Assembly (NCBI GenBank): GCA_047632435.1
Contig: JBLICU010000146.1
Coordinates: 1 to 6,849, forward strand
Direction of reading: 5' to 3'
DNA: 6,849 nucleotides
DNA from: JAMZMI01 sp047632435
GTDB lineage: Bacteria > Bacteroidota > Bacteroidia > Cytophagales > Cyclobacteriaceae
The notes under the pieces were generated by a model. It ran no database searches, was not told the origin of the DNA, and saw only the letters and a program-made list of their open reading frames with translations. A program made the position numbers and the translations under genes. Positions 1-5,980 of the stretch are shown one piece after another (within the stretch, counting starts at the first letter, position 1; the number at the start of each line of letters is the position of its first letter).

Positions 1-198
1 TAAAGGCAATAGCTTTTTGGCTCTACTCAAAAGTGGAAACTTTTACTTCTTTTATTGAACATGTGTTTAGATTGTCAATCTGTAATCAAACTTCCACTCT
101 CAAAAGGACTTTTTAAGGGAGGACTATATAGCAAAAAAATCATAGGGGGCACTTGGGCTTATTGCAATATGTTACTTTTCAAAAAAATGAATTTTACC
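1..198. other. Intergenic stretch with no recognisable gene
   Basis: No credible coding region is visible. Short open stretches at the very left edge stop by about position 116 and have no recognisable protein character, although the tail of an upstream gene cannot be excluded. Positions 2-17 can fold into a weak 6-bp stem (AAAGGC / GCTTTT with one G-T pair, loop AATA) running into a short T tract, which would suit a terminator for a plus-strand gene lying to the left. AGTGGAA at 32-38 and TTCCACT at 92-98 form a distant inverted repeat, and GATTG/CAATC at 70-80 a tiny one. None of these is strong enough to name. Confidence 0.45.
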
Positions 199-345
199 GT
201 CCCATAGGGACTTGAGATGGGTAGCATTTGTTTATCAATTTCGTTTTCATGCCTATAGGTATGTAATATGATATTTTTCGTGCCTAAAGGCACTTGTTCG
301 AAGATTTATGTATTTGTTCTACCAATATGATGTCCCTCTGGGATG
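195..345. repeat. Cluster of four REP-like hairpins with inverted outer units
   Basis: Four short hairpins lie in about 150 bases. A is GTCCC-ATA-GGGAC (199-211). B is CATGCCTATAGGTATG (248-263), with one G-T pair. C is GTGCCT-AA-AGGCAC (280-293). D is TCCC-TCT-GGGA (333-343), extendable by G-T pairs. B and C, with their TTTTC leaders, are direct copies exactly 31 bases apart (244-262 and 275-293, 15 of 19 identical), and they differ by a compensatory A-T to G-C pair change. The right flank of A (207-226) matches the reverse complement of the left flank of D (317-336) at 15 of 20 positions, sharing GGGAC and GGTAG, so the cluster is bounded by inverted copies. This resembles intergenic REP/BIME-type palindromes, which in many bacteria are moved by RAYT (IS200-like) transposases; that link is inference, as no transposase is in the window. 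The cluster lies downstream of the minus-strand AraC gene and could also act as its transcript end. Confidence 0.7.
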
Positions 346-414
346 AGTATTGATGACTCAAGAATTAATCTCGAAATTACTATATGTAAACGGAGCAACT
401 TAAGTTTGAATTTT

Positions 415-1299
415 TTAAGCTGAATAGTCCCTCTCATTTCCGAAATAATCAGAAGGAGTACTCCCCGTAAATTTCTTAAATACGGAAGCAAAGTAATTAG
501 AGGAAGAAAAGCCAAGTGAGAAGGCTAAGGATTGAATGGACTTATAAGATCCATAGTTGTTCTTAGCATAGTCTATTTTTTGTCTCATTATAAACTCACC
601 AGGTGGGATGCCCAGTTCCTTTTTAAATCGGTGCTTAAACCTGGAAACAGATAGATTGGTCAAATCAGCAAGGCCATCAATGGAAGTGCCTTCATGCAGA
701 TGGCCATTGATATACTCTACGGCTTTGAGAATTTCAGGAGTTGGTGAATGATTCAAGCTGTTTTTATTGGAGGCATCAATTACATCTAACACAAATTGTA
801 ACACTAGACTAGTCAATCTAATTTTTGACTTAATTTTTTCTTGAACGTCATAATACTTGAAAATGCGAGAGAGAGAGGAGGCCATTTTCGCATTTCCTTT
901 GAAATGGCAAACCTGAAGGTTAAGAAATTGATCAATGAGATATTGGCTTTCATTCGGAGAGAGGTTTAAGAACCTAGAGTTTTTAGGAGGTATTCTAAAA
1001 ACCATCCAATATAGGCTGCCAATGTCCTCAGGATAACTGCTTGTTCCATGCGCCGTATCTGATGGAATAACCAGAATATCGCCCCCTTGCAGCATGTATT
1101 CCTTATTCGCAATCTGATAATATTGATGACCTTTGGCTAGATACATTATTTCGATCATTCCAGTATGGACGTGAGTCTCTAGGTTGCTCTTCACTGATTT
1201 GTAATTGTAGTTTCCTACAACCAGAAAATCATTAAAGCCTAAGGATTCTAGGTCCAGTATTTTTCTATCTTTCGTCTGTTTTTTGTCGAGGTATTTCAT
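415..1299 (-). CDS. AraC-family transcriptional regulator with N-terminal cupin
   Basis: A 294-residue cytoplasmic DNA-binding regulator of usual AraC length. The N-terminal half (about residues 25-105) looks like an AraC-type cupin sensor: HVH at 43-45, a glycine turn followed by DILVIPSDTAHG at about 74-85, then a WMVFRI strand. The C-terminal 100 residues hold the paired helix-turn-helix domain. The first HTH (about 205-228) includes SIDGLADLTNLSVSRFKHRF. The second (about 254-277) includes SIQSLAFSLGFSSSNYF and the family signature ending FKKFTGSTPSDYF. The gene is divergent from the RraA-SDR-enolase cluster, with about 100 bases between the two starts, which is typical of a local activator responding to the substrate or an intermediate of the adjacent pathway. 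The ATG at 1297-1299 is the natural start; the leader is A/T-rich without a Shine-Dalgarno sequence. The regulatory target is inferred from position only. The effector is unknown, though sugar or organic-acid ligands are common for this architecture. Confidence 0.92.
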   Translation of the reverse strand: MKYLDKKQTKDRKILDLESLGFNDFLVVGNYNYKSVKSNLETHVHTGMIEIMYLAKGHQYYQIANKEYMLQGGDILVIPSDTAHGTSSYPEDIGSLYWMVFRIPPKNSRFLNLSPNESQYLIDQFLNLQVCHFKGNAKMASSLSRIFKYYDVQEKIKSKIRLTSLVLQFVLDVIDASNKNSLNHSPTPEILKAVEYINGHLHEGTSIDGLADLTNLSVSRFKHRFKKELGIPPGEFIMRQKIDYAKNNYGSYKSIQSLAFSLGFSSSNYFASVFKKFTGSTPSDYFGNERDYSA

Positions 1300-1401
1300 G
1301 TATAAAATAGTGCTGCGATATTAAAAGTAACAATACTTATTTAACAGATTCATATATTGCACAAAATATTAAAGCGAATCATCGAAATTGAGACTTGCAT
1401 A
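1300..1401. promoter_or_regulatory. Divergent control region between regulator and catabolic genes
   Basis: These 102 bases must hold the promoters of both the AraC gene (leftward) and the enzyme cluster (rightward). A small inverted repeat, AAGTA-ACAA-TACTT at 1325-1338, lies near the middle and is a candidate regulator site. On the minus strand TACTTTTA (1329 down to 1322) matches seven of eight positions of the Bacteroidota -7 element TAnnTTTG, but no TTTG lies at the expected distance for a -33 element. No convincing -7/-33 pair is seen for the rightward genes. The regulatory role is inferred from position; the individual sites are weak. Confidence 0.4.
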
Positions 1402-2094
1402 ATGATGAAATACAACAACGACAAAGAACTATTTGATTTGATGAAAACCGAGCTCTTTACCGCTGTGGTTGGAGATGTGATGGACAAAATTGGACTCCAG
1501 CATCAGTTCTTACCACCTTATTTGAAGCCGCTTAGAGATGACATGGTAGTTGTTGGTAGAGCCATGCCGGTTTTGGAAGCTGATGTGTTCGAAGAAACCG
1601 GGAAGAGCAAAAATAATAAAGTGATGAACTATCCATTTGGATTGATGTTGCATGCCTTAGACGACCTCAAGGAAAATGAAGTATATATATGTTCAGGATC
1701 CTCACATAGATATGCCTTATGGGGAGAAATGATGAGTATGAGGGCTTTGAAATTAGGGGCTGTTGGTGCGGTAGTCGATGGTTTTTCCAGAGATACTCCC
1801 GGAATATTGAACCTAGATTTCCCAACTTTTTCTGCGGGGCGTTATGCGCAAGATCAAGGGCCAAGGGGGAAAGTGATTGACTATAGAGTGCCAATTGAAT
1901 TCGGTGGAGTAAGAATCAACCCTGGAGATATTGTATTCGGTGATCTGGATGGCGTTTTGGTGATTCCACAAGAACAGGAGCGAGAAGTTATTCAAGCTGC
2001 CTATGAAAAGACCAATGGAGAAAAATTGGTATATAAAGCACTAACTAAGGGCATGGGTGCAGTTGAAGCGTTTGATAAATTCGGCATTATGTAA
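1402..2094 (+). CDS. RraA-family protein, probable 2-oxoacid (HMG/CHA-like) aldolase
   Basis: A 230-residue protein of the RraA / dimethylmenaquinone methyltransferase-like fold. The family includes class II pyruvate aldolases (4-hydroxy-4-methyl-2-oxoglutarate and 4-carboxy-4-hydroxy-2-oxoadipate aldolases) and the RNase E inhibitor RraA. Visible signatures, numbered from the 1402 ATG, are FTAVVGDVMDKIG near the N-terminus, LWGEMMSMRALKLGAVGAVV at about 106-125, DGFSRD at 126-131, and VRINPGDIVFGDLDGVLVIP at about 170-189. The Arg130-Asp131 pair matches the substrate-binding Arg and metal-binding Asp of the aldolases, which favours an enzyme over a pure RraA regulator. It is the first gene of the rightward cluster, so an aldolase releasing pyruvate or another small 2-oxoacid at the end of the pathway fits. 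The frame is open back to a TTG at 1357, but the ATG at 1402 (or the next codon, 1405) is preferred because homology starts only after it. The exact substrate is unknown. Confidence 0.85.
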   Translation: MMKYNNDKELFDLMKTELFTAVVGDVMDKIGLQHQFLPPYLKPLRDDMVVVGRAMPVLEADVFEETGKSKNNKVMNYPFGLMLHALDDLKENEVYICSGSSHRYALWGEMMSMRALKLGAVGAVVDGFSRDTPGILNLDFPTFSAGRYAQDQGPRGKVIDYRVPIEFGGVRINPGDIVFGDLDGVLVIPQEQEREVIQAAYEKTNGEKLVYKALTKGMGAVEAFDKFGIM

Positions 2095-2116
2095 TTTCAT
2101 GATGAGTTTAACAGCC

Positions 2117-2150
2117 TCCCGATTCATCGGGAAAGTTATTGGTGTTTTTT
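2117..2150 (+). terminator. Hairpin plus T tract between aldolase and SDR genes
   Basis: TCCCGAT (2117-2123) and ATCGGGA (2126-2132) are perfect inverted arms; allowing for a minimal loop this gives a 6-bp stem. A run of six T lies at 2145-2150, about 12 bases past the stem, which is too far for a textbook Rho-independent terminator. Partial termination, mRNA 3'-end protection or a processing site between the first and second genes are all possible. The core CCCGAT/ATCGGG recurs in the much longer hairpin near 4152-4169. Confidence 0.4.
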
Positions 2151-2164
2151 AAGAGATACTAAAT

Positions 2165-2971
2165 ATGGATTTTAAAGGAAAAGTAGCATTAGTCACCGGC
2201 GCAGGTGGAGTAGGTATTGGGAATGGAATAGCCAAAATTTTATCGAGCTTTGGAGCAACTGTTATCCTCAATGATATCAACGATGATTTGGCAAATAAAG
2301 GAGCTGAAACTATTCCAAATGCTGTACCGTACGGTGCAGATCTGAGGGACAAAAAGCAGGTCGATCAGATGTTTCAAGAAACGATAGTAAAATTCGGAGC
2401 GGTTGATTTTCTGGTCAATAACGCGGGGGTTGGTAATTCGACACCAGCACATAAAACTGAAGAAGATAAATTTGATTTCCTTTATAGTTTGGACGTGAAG
2501 AGTGTTTGGTACTTGTCTAAGCTCTTCGCTCAACATCATATTGAGAATAAAACGAGTGGAAATATTGTGAATGTGTCTTCGGTGAATGCTTCTGCTACCT
2601 TGGATGGGTTTGGCCTTTATGCCAGTGCAAAATCTGCAGTGGAAGGGCTCACTAGAGGAATGTCAGTCGAATTGGGTAAGCACAATATCCGAGTGAATGC
2701 CATCGCACCTGGCTATGTACATTCTGATCAAGGCCTGGATTTGATAGCGACTTGGGCACCAGATGCCAATGAATGGGTAAGACAACATATAGACGATTAT
2801 CAAGTATTAAACTTTCAAATTTTGCCTGAAGATTGTGGCAATGTGGTCGCTTTTTTATTGTCAGAACTGAGCCGAACGGTCACAGGTCAGGTGATATTCA
2901 CAGATAATGGTTTGATTCGATTGCTATACAGCAGGGATTATGTCAACATGGATAATATTGTAAGATCATGA
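2165..2971 (+). CDS. Short-chain dehydrogenase/reductase (SDR), NAD-type
   Basis: A 268-residue classical SDR, cytosolic, that oxidises or reduces a hydroxyl/carbonyl group with NAD(H). The Rossmann glycine motif TGAGGVGIGNG is at 11-21. Asp37 at the end of the second strand (VILND) is the residue that usually selects NAD over NADP. NNAG is at 85-88, the catalytic Ser139 lies in IVNVSS, and YASAK at 152-156 gives the catalytic Tyr152 and Lys156. APGYV at 181-185 is the usual PG motif. The fourth member of the catalytic tetrad, normally Asn in VNLKG-type sequences, aligns with Asp110 (SLDVKS). The C-terminal end (ITDNG-like rather than VDGG, then an extra tail of about 18 residues) is slightly unusual. 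The gene's last codons overlap the next gene by 4 bases (ATGA), implying translational coupling. The likely role is oxidation of a hydroxy-acid intermediate in the local pathway; the substrate is not deducible. Confidence 0.92.
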   Translation: MDFKGKVALVTGAGGVGIGNGIAKILSSFGATVILNDINDDLANKGAETIPNAVPYGADLRDKKQVDQMFQETIVKFGAVDFLVNNAGVGNSTPAHKTEEDKFDFLYSLDVKSVWYLSKLFAQHHIENKTSGNIVNVSSVNASATLDGFGLYASAKSAVEGLTRGMSVELGKHNIRVNAIAPGYVHSDQGLDLIATWAPDANEWVRQHIDDYQVLNFQILPEDCGNVVAFLLSELSRTVTGQVIFTDNGLIRLLYSRDYVNMDNIVRS

Positions 2972-4098
2972 TTATAAAAAGAATCCAAGCTTTTGAAGTA
3001 ATTGTTCCGGCAAATCCGGGAGCCATCAACAGCCCTGAACTAGATCGCCCATTACATAAGTTGAATGTTGGAGCTGCCAAAGGGTGGTCTGTGCAGTTTG
3101 ACCAATTGCCAAAGTTGATAATCAAACTGGAGACCTCATCAGGTATAGAGGGATGGGGTGAATTGTACCGTAACCATGATTGGCGAATGGTGGAAGATAT
3201 TGCCAATGTATTGATTGGTAAAAACCTTAAAGACCTTACCCTGCAAAGCCTTCCGTTTACATTTTGTAGAGAATATGATGGTTTTGAATGCGCCATTTGG
3301 GATGCCTATGCAAAAGGCCATGGACTCAGGGTGGTAGATTTATTAGGTGGTGCCGTTAAGGATAAAGTGAAGGTTGGTGCTTGGACAGGGCATAGGCTAG
3401 TAGAAGAAATTCCGTTGATCGCAAAGAAATTTGGAGATATGGGATATGATTGTATCAAATTTAAATGTGATACCGAAGATGACGTGGTAGGATGGGCACA
3501 ATCTATACATGATCATGTGCCTGGCATGCAAGTAATCTTGGACCCCAATGAACGATGGGAAAGTGAGTCCACAACAAAGCAAAGGATTGATGGGCTCAAA
3601 GAAGTTGGTAATTTGCTTTGTCTTGAAGATCCGATTCCTCGTTGGCAGCTGGATGGATTTGCACGATTGAAACAATATAGCCCTATCCCAATTGTGCTGC
3701 ATATTTCACTGCCTTATATTATCCATGGCCAAAGAAAGCATGAAGCAATCCAGGCTATAAAAAGTCAGGCTATTGATGGTTTCAATTTCAATTGTGGATT
3801 GGCTGATTTTCAACGATTGGATCATATTGCATCTGTTGCTGAGCTTTCTTCATGGCATGGTTCAGAAGTAGATTTGGGGATACTGGAAGCTATGTATGTG
3901 CATTCAGCAGCAGCTGCTGAATCTTGTGTTTGGCCAAGTGATATCTTTGGAAGAAATATTAGAAGCCATGATTTACTGGTTGATCCATTGGAAATAAAAG
4001 ACTCCTTTGTGTCATTGCCACAGGGAAATGGATTAGGTGTTGACGTGGATATGGATGCCATAAATAATTTTAAGACTAATGAAAAGGAATATAAATAG
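2968..4098 (+). CDS. Enolase-superfamily (mandelate racemase/muconate lactonizing-like) enzyme
   Basis: A 376-residue member of the mandelate racemase / muconate cycloisomerase branch of the enolase superfamily. These are cytosolic Mg-dependent enzymes that abstract the proton alpha to a carboxylate, often dehydrating sugar acids. The N-terminal capping domain covers about 1-125, with LETSSGIEGWGE at 54-65. In the barrel, IKFK supplies the KxK bases Lys164 and Lys166, LDPNE gives the metal ligand Asp192, and LEDPIP gives Glu220. An Asp270 and His297 (SSWHGSEVD) stand where mandelate racemase has its His-Asp dyad. The third metal ligand, usually Asp/Glu in a PIAxDE-type strand, is replaced: the matching stretch reads PIVLHIS, with His245 at that position. 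The start overlaps the SDR stop by 4 bases, so the two are co-translated. Together they suggest acid-sugar or hydroxy-acid dehydration or epimerisation followed by oxidation. The activity is unassigned and could differ from known dehydratases. Confidence 0.9.
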   Translation: MIIKRIQAFEVIVPANPGAINSPELDRPLHKLNVGAAKGWSVQFDQLPKLIIKLETSSGIEGWGELYRNHDWRMVEDIANVLIGKNLKDLTLQSLPFTFCREYDGFECAIWDAYAKGHGLRVVDLLGGAVKDKVKVGAWTGHRLVEEIPLIAKKFGDMGYDCIKFKCDTEDDVVGWAQSIHDHVPGMQVILDPNERWESESTTKQRIDGLKEVGNLLCLEDPIPRWQLDGFARLKQYSPIPIVLHISLPYIIHGQRKHEAIQAIKSQAIDGFNFNCGLADFQRLDHIASVAELSSWHGSEVDLGILEAMYVHSAAAAESCVWPSDIFGRNIRSHDLLVDPLEIKDSFVSLPQGNGLGVDVDMDAINNFKTNEKEYK

Positions 4099-4122
4099 TG
4101 TTTGTCCATAATGTCCACTTTC

Positions 4123-4201
4123 TTCGCTAGGCTCGTTGAAAAAGCACTCGGCCCGATGAATGAATCGGGACGAGTGCTTTTTCAACTTCACAAGCCTCGA
4201 A
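4123..4201. terminator. Very long, near-perfect hairpin (bidirectional terminator-like)
   Basis: The arms 4135-4150 and 4171-4186 pair perfectly over 16 bases. After one G/A mismatch (4151/4170), CCCGAT (4152-4157) pairs with ATCGGG (4164-4169), leaving the loop GAATGA. The A5 and T5 runs inside the stem next to a GC-rich core give the AAAAAGC...GCTTTTT arrangement of a terminator that can work on both strands. Outside it, AGGCT (4129-4133) pairs with AGCCT (4193-4197), and TTCG (4123-4126) with CGAA (4198-4201). It lies in the 149-base gap after the enolase-like gene. If active it would separate the first three genes from the RidA-fusion and hydrolase genes, or lower their expression. A mobile palindromic repeat is the alternative. 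Confidence 0.7.
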
Positions 4202-4247
4202 ACCGAACATCCTGAACTAAACACCTTATAAATTAATACTAAAACCA

Positions 4248-5129
4248 ATGACTGAATACATTAACCCTTTTGAAAAAGGATCAGATAGATACCAACTTTG
4301 GGAGATGCTCGTTGAGCGCGATATCCAGGCATTTATACAACAAGACTGGGGTATGGTAGCGGATGACTTCATTGCAGATGGGTTTATGGGTATTGGCGGC
4401 AATGGGAAATCCAATCCGGATTCATGGGACTTGAAATACCCGGATTTAGAAAGCTATAAAGCTGATTGGTTAGCTCAGGCTCATATTTTTGCAAATACAT
4501 CTTTTAAAGAAGATACAGAAGAAGCGATCTACCGAGCAACAAACCTTCGAGATATAGAGATAAAAGGAGATAAGGCACTTCTTCATAAGAAATTTGATGG
4601 TCAGATTACACAAATAAATGGAACTGTAGATGTGATCAATTGGCAGACGCTATACAACTGCCAAAAAGTTGATGGGCAGTGGAAAATTTTAGGATTTACG
4701 GGTTATTTACCATTTCCAATGGGCATGAAGACTGAATCTGTTGGCCCTTTGAAAAGTGTACCTGAAGGAGCTTCACAACACATAACTGCCGGACCCTATT
4801 CTCCGGTATTAGAAATAAACCCACAAAAACTCGTCGTAATTTCAGGTCAGGCCGCTCTGAATGATGCAGGTGAAATAATTGGAGATACTGTTGAAGAACA
4901 AACTGAATTGACAATTAATAATTGCCTGAAGCAGTTGAGAGATGGAGGTTGTGATCTATCCAATGTCTTTAAAGTCAATATTTATCTCAAAAGTCTTGAT
5001 GATTGGGGCAGAATGAACGAAGTTTATATGAAAATGATACCTGAGCCAAGACCTGTGCGAACAGCTGTAGGCACAGACTTGTTGATGACAATGCTTGTTG
5101 AAATTGAAATGTGGGCAGTAAAAAAATGA
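4248..5129 (+). CDS. SnoaL/NTF2-like domain fused to RidA (YjgF/UK114) domain
   Basis: A 293-residue two-domain protein. Residues about 12-155 look like a SnoaL/NTF2-like alpha-beta cone: an N-terminal helix with RDIQAFIQQDWGMVADDF, then alternating strands ending QWKILGFTGYLPFP. Residues about 175-293 are a RidA-family domain: AGPYSPVLEI at 181-190, LVVISGQAALNDAGEI at 195-210, INNCLKQLRDGGCDLSNVFKVNIYL at about 223-247, and PVRTAVGT at 269-276 followed by VEIEMWA. Arg271 corresponds to the conserved RidA arginine that binds the substrate carboxylate, and Glu285 lies in the usual VEIE strand, so enamine/imine deaminase activity is plausible. RidA proteins are normally about 125-135 residues and free-standing, so the fusion is distinctive. 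SnoaL-like domains can be cyclases, isomerases or ligand-binding scaffolds; no catalytic residue can be assigned here. The gene follows a strong hairpin and overlaps the creatininase-like gene by 4 bases. Its presence points to a nitrogen-containing intermediate, although some RidA subfamilies lack deaminase activity. Confidence 0.85.
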   Translation: MTEYINPFEKGSDRYQLWEMLVERDIQAFIQQDWGMVADDFIADGFMGIGGNGKSNPDSWDLKYPDLESYKADWLAQAHIFANTSFKEDTEEAIYRATNLRDIEIKGDKALLHKKFDGQITQINGTVDVINWQTLYNCQKVDGQWKILGFTGYLPFPMGMKTESVGPLKSVPEGASQHITAGPYSPVLEINPQKLVVISGQAALNDAGEIIGDTVEEQTELTINNCLKQLRDGGCDLSNVFKVNIYLKSLDDWGRMNEVYMKMIPEPRPVRTAVGTDLLMTMLVEIEMWAVKK

Positions 5130-5881
5130 TCTGGGAAGAACTAACATCATACGAATTAGGTCAGGTAGATAAAAGGACACCTGTAGTTTTGCCTATCGCT
5201 GCAATCGAGCAACATGGTACTCATTTACCATTGGCAACTGATCGAATCATTGGAGAATATTTTTGTGGGCAACTCAGTGAACAATTGCCTGATCAAGTGT
5301 TGGTGCTTCCGGCCATATCCGTTGGTTGCTCGGAACATCATTTAGATTTTCCTGGCTCGCTCTCTATCACTCACGAGACAATGTTGAATCACATTACTGA
5401 TGTTTTTAATGCAGTAAAGTTGCATGGGTTCACCAACTTTTTGCTGTTTAATAGTCATGGAGGAAATTTAGGTATTGGACAGGTTTTCGTTGAGAAGTTT
5501 GGTCACCGCAATCAGGATGTCAATGTCCACATGATCAGTTGGTGGAAAGTGGTTGCCGATAAACTAAGTCAAGTTGTCGAAGGAGGTTTTGGAAGCACAG
5601 GTCATGCAGGTGAATTCGAAACGTCCTTGATGATGCTCATTCGACCTGATTTGGTCAGGACTGATAAAATTGAAGAAGGTTATCCCAATCCAACCGCCGA
5701 TTGGGCAAAGCAAGATATGCTGCAAGCACCTAAAGTTGGGCATTTCAAAACATTTAAAGAATTGACTCAAAAAGGTACTTTCGGAAACCCAACTTTGGCC
5801 TCCCTAGAAAAGGGTGAGCACATCTCAAAAATAGTTATTGACCAATGTTTAGAAGTCATTAAGGATGTTTATTCGAAATAG
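5126..5881 (+). CDS. Creatininase-family metallohydrolase (amide/lactam or related hydrolase)
   Basis: A 251-residue cytosolic protein of the creatininase superfamily, whose members hydrolyse cyclic amides or formamides using a two-metal centre (creatininase, the ArfB deformylase) or process the mycofactocin peptide (MftE). The signature AAIEQHGTHLPLATD at 25-39 supplies metal-ligand candidates Glu28, His30 and Asp39. DFPGSLSITHET lies at about 74-85, FNSHGGN at 108-114 provides His111, and STGHAGEFETS at 157-167 provides His160 and Glu163. True creatininase has a metal-binding Glu two residues after the His of its NGHYEN motif. Here that place is Gly113, so creatinine itself is an unlikely substrate, and the pattern is closer to the ArfB/MftE type. 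The start chosen is the ATG at 5126, which forms a 4-base ATGA overlap with the RidA-fusion stop; the frame is also open from a GTG at 5111. It probably opens a lactam, amide or lactone in the local pathway, with RidA acting beside it. Confidence 0.88.
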   Translation: MIWEELTSYELGQVDKRTPVVLPIAAIEQHGTHLPLATDRIIGEYFCGQLSEQLPDQVLVLPAISVGCSEHHLDFPGSLSITHETMLNHITDVFNAVKLHGFTNFLLFNSHGGNLGIGQVFVEKFGHRNQDVNVHMISWWKVVADKLSQVVEGGFGSTGHAGEFETSLMMLIRPDLVRTDKIEEGYPNPTADWAKQDMLQAPKVGHFKTFKELTQKGTFGNPTLASLEKGEHISKIVIDQCLEVIKDVYSK

Positions 5882-5946
5882 ATTAGTATCTAAGCAATAA
5901 TCAATTTTTTTGGAGGTTTGGGTAAAGTAATTTCAACCCCCAAAAG

Positions 5947-5980
5947 ACAGGATCTTCGAAAAACAATTTCTCCTGTTTTA
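5947..5980 (+). terminator. Probable Rho-independent terminator of the enzyme cluster
   Basis: ACAGGA (5947-5952) pairs with TCCTGT (5971-5976) around an 18-base loop, and the 3' arm runs directly into TTTTATT. Flanking A bases (5943-5945) can pair with the T run across a bulged G, as is common in terminators. It lies about 65 bases after the hydrolase stop codon, where the cluster should end. The large loop makes it a modest rather than strong terminator. Confidence 0.5.

Noticed and set aside
195..345. CRISPR array
   Set aside because: The repeats are too short, of unequal spacing (about 50, 31 and 52 bases between centres), and partly inverted; there are no uniform spacers and no cas genes.
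306..515. Small minus-strand reading frame overlapping the end of the AraC gene
   Set aside because: It overlaps the AraC coding end in another frame and crosses the hairpin cluster; the translation has no recognisable protein character.
1357..1401. TTG start giving a 15-residue N-terminal extension of the RraA-like protein
   Set aside because: The extra residues do not look like the family, the ATG at 1402 is followed closely by the conserved part, and the extension would use most of the divergent promoter region.
2943..3702. Minus-strand reading frames opposite the enolase-like gene
   Set aside because: They are antisense shadows of a well-supported gene, with no homology signature and no leader of their own.
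5111..5125. GTG start giving a 5-residue longer creatininase-family protein
   Set aside because: The ATG at 5126 makes the common 4-base ATGA overlap with the upstream stop, and family homology starts at MIWEEL.
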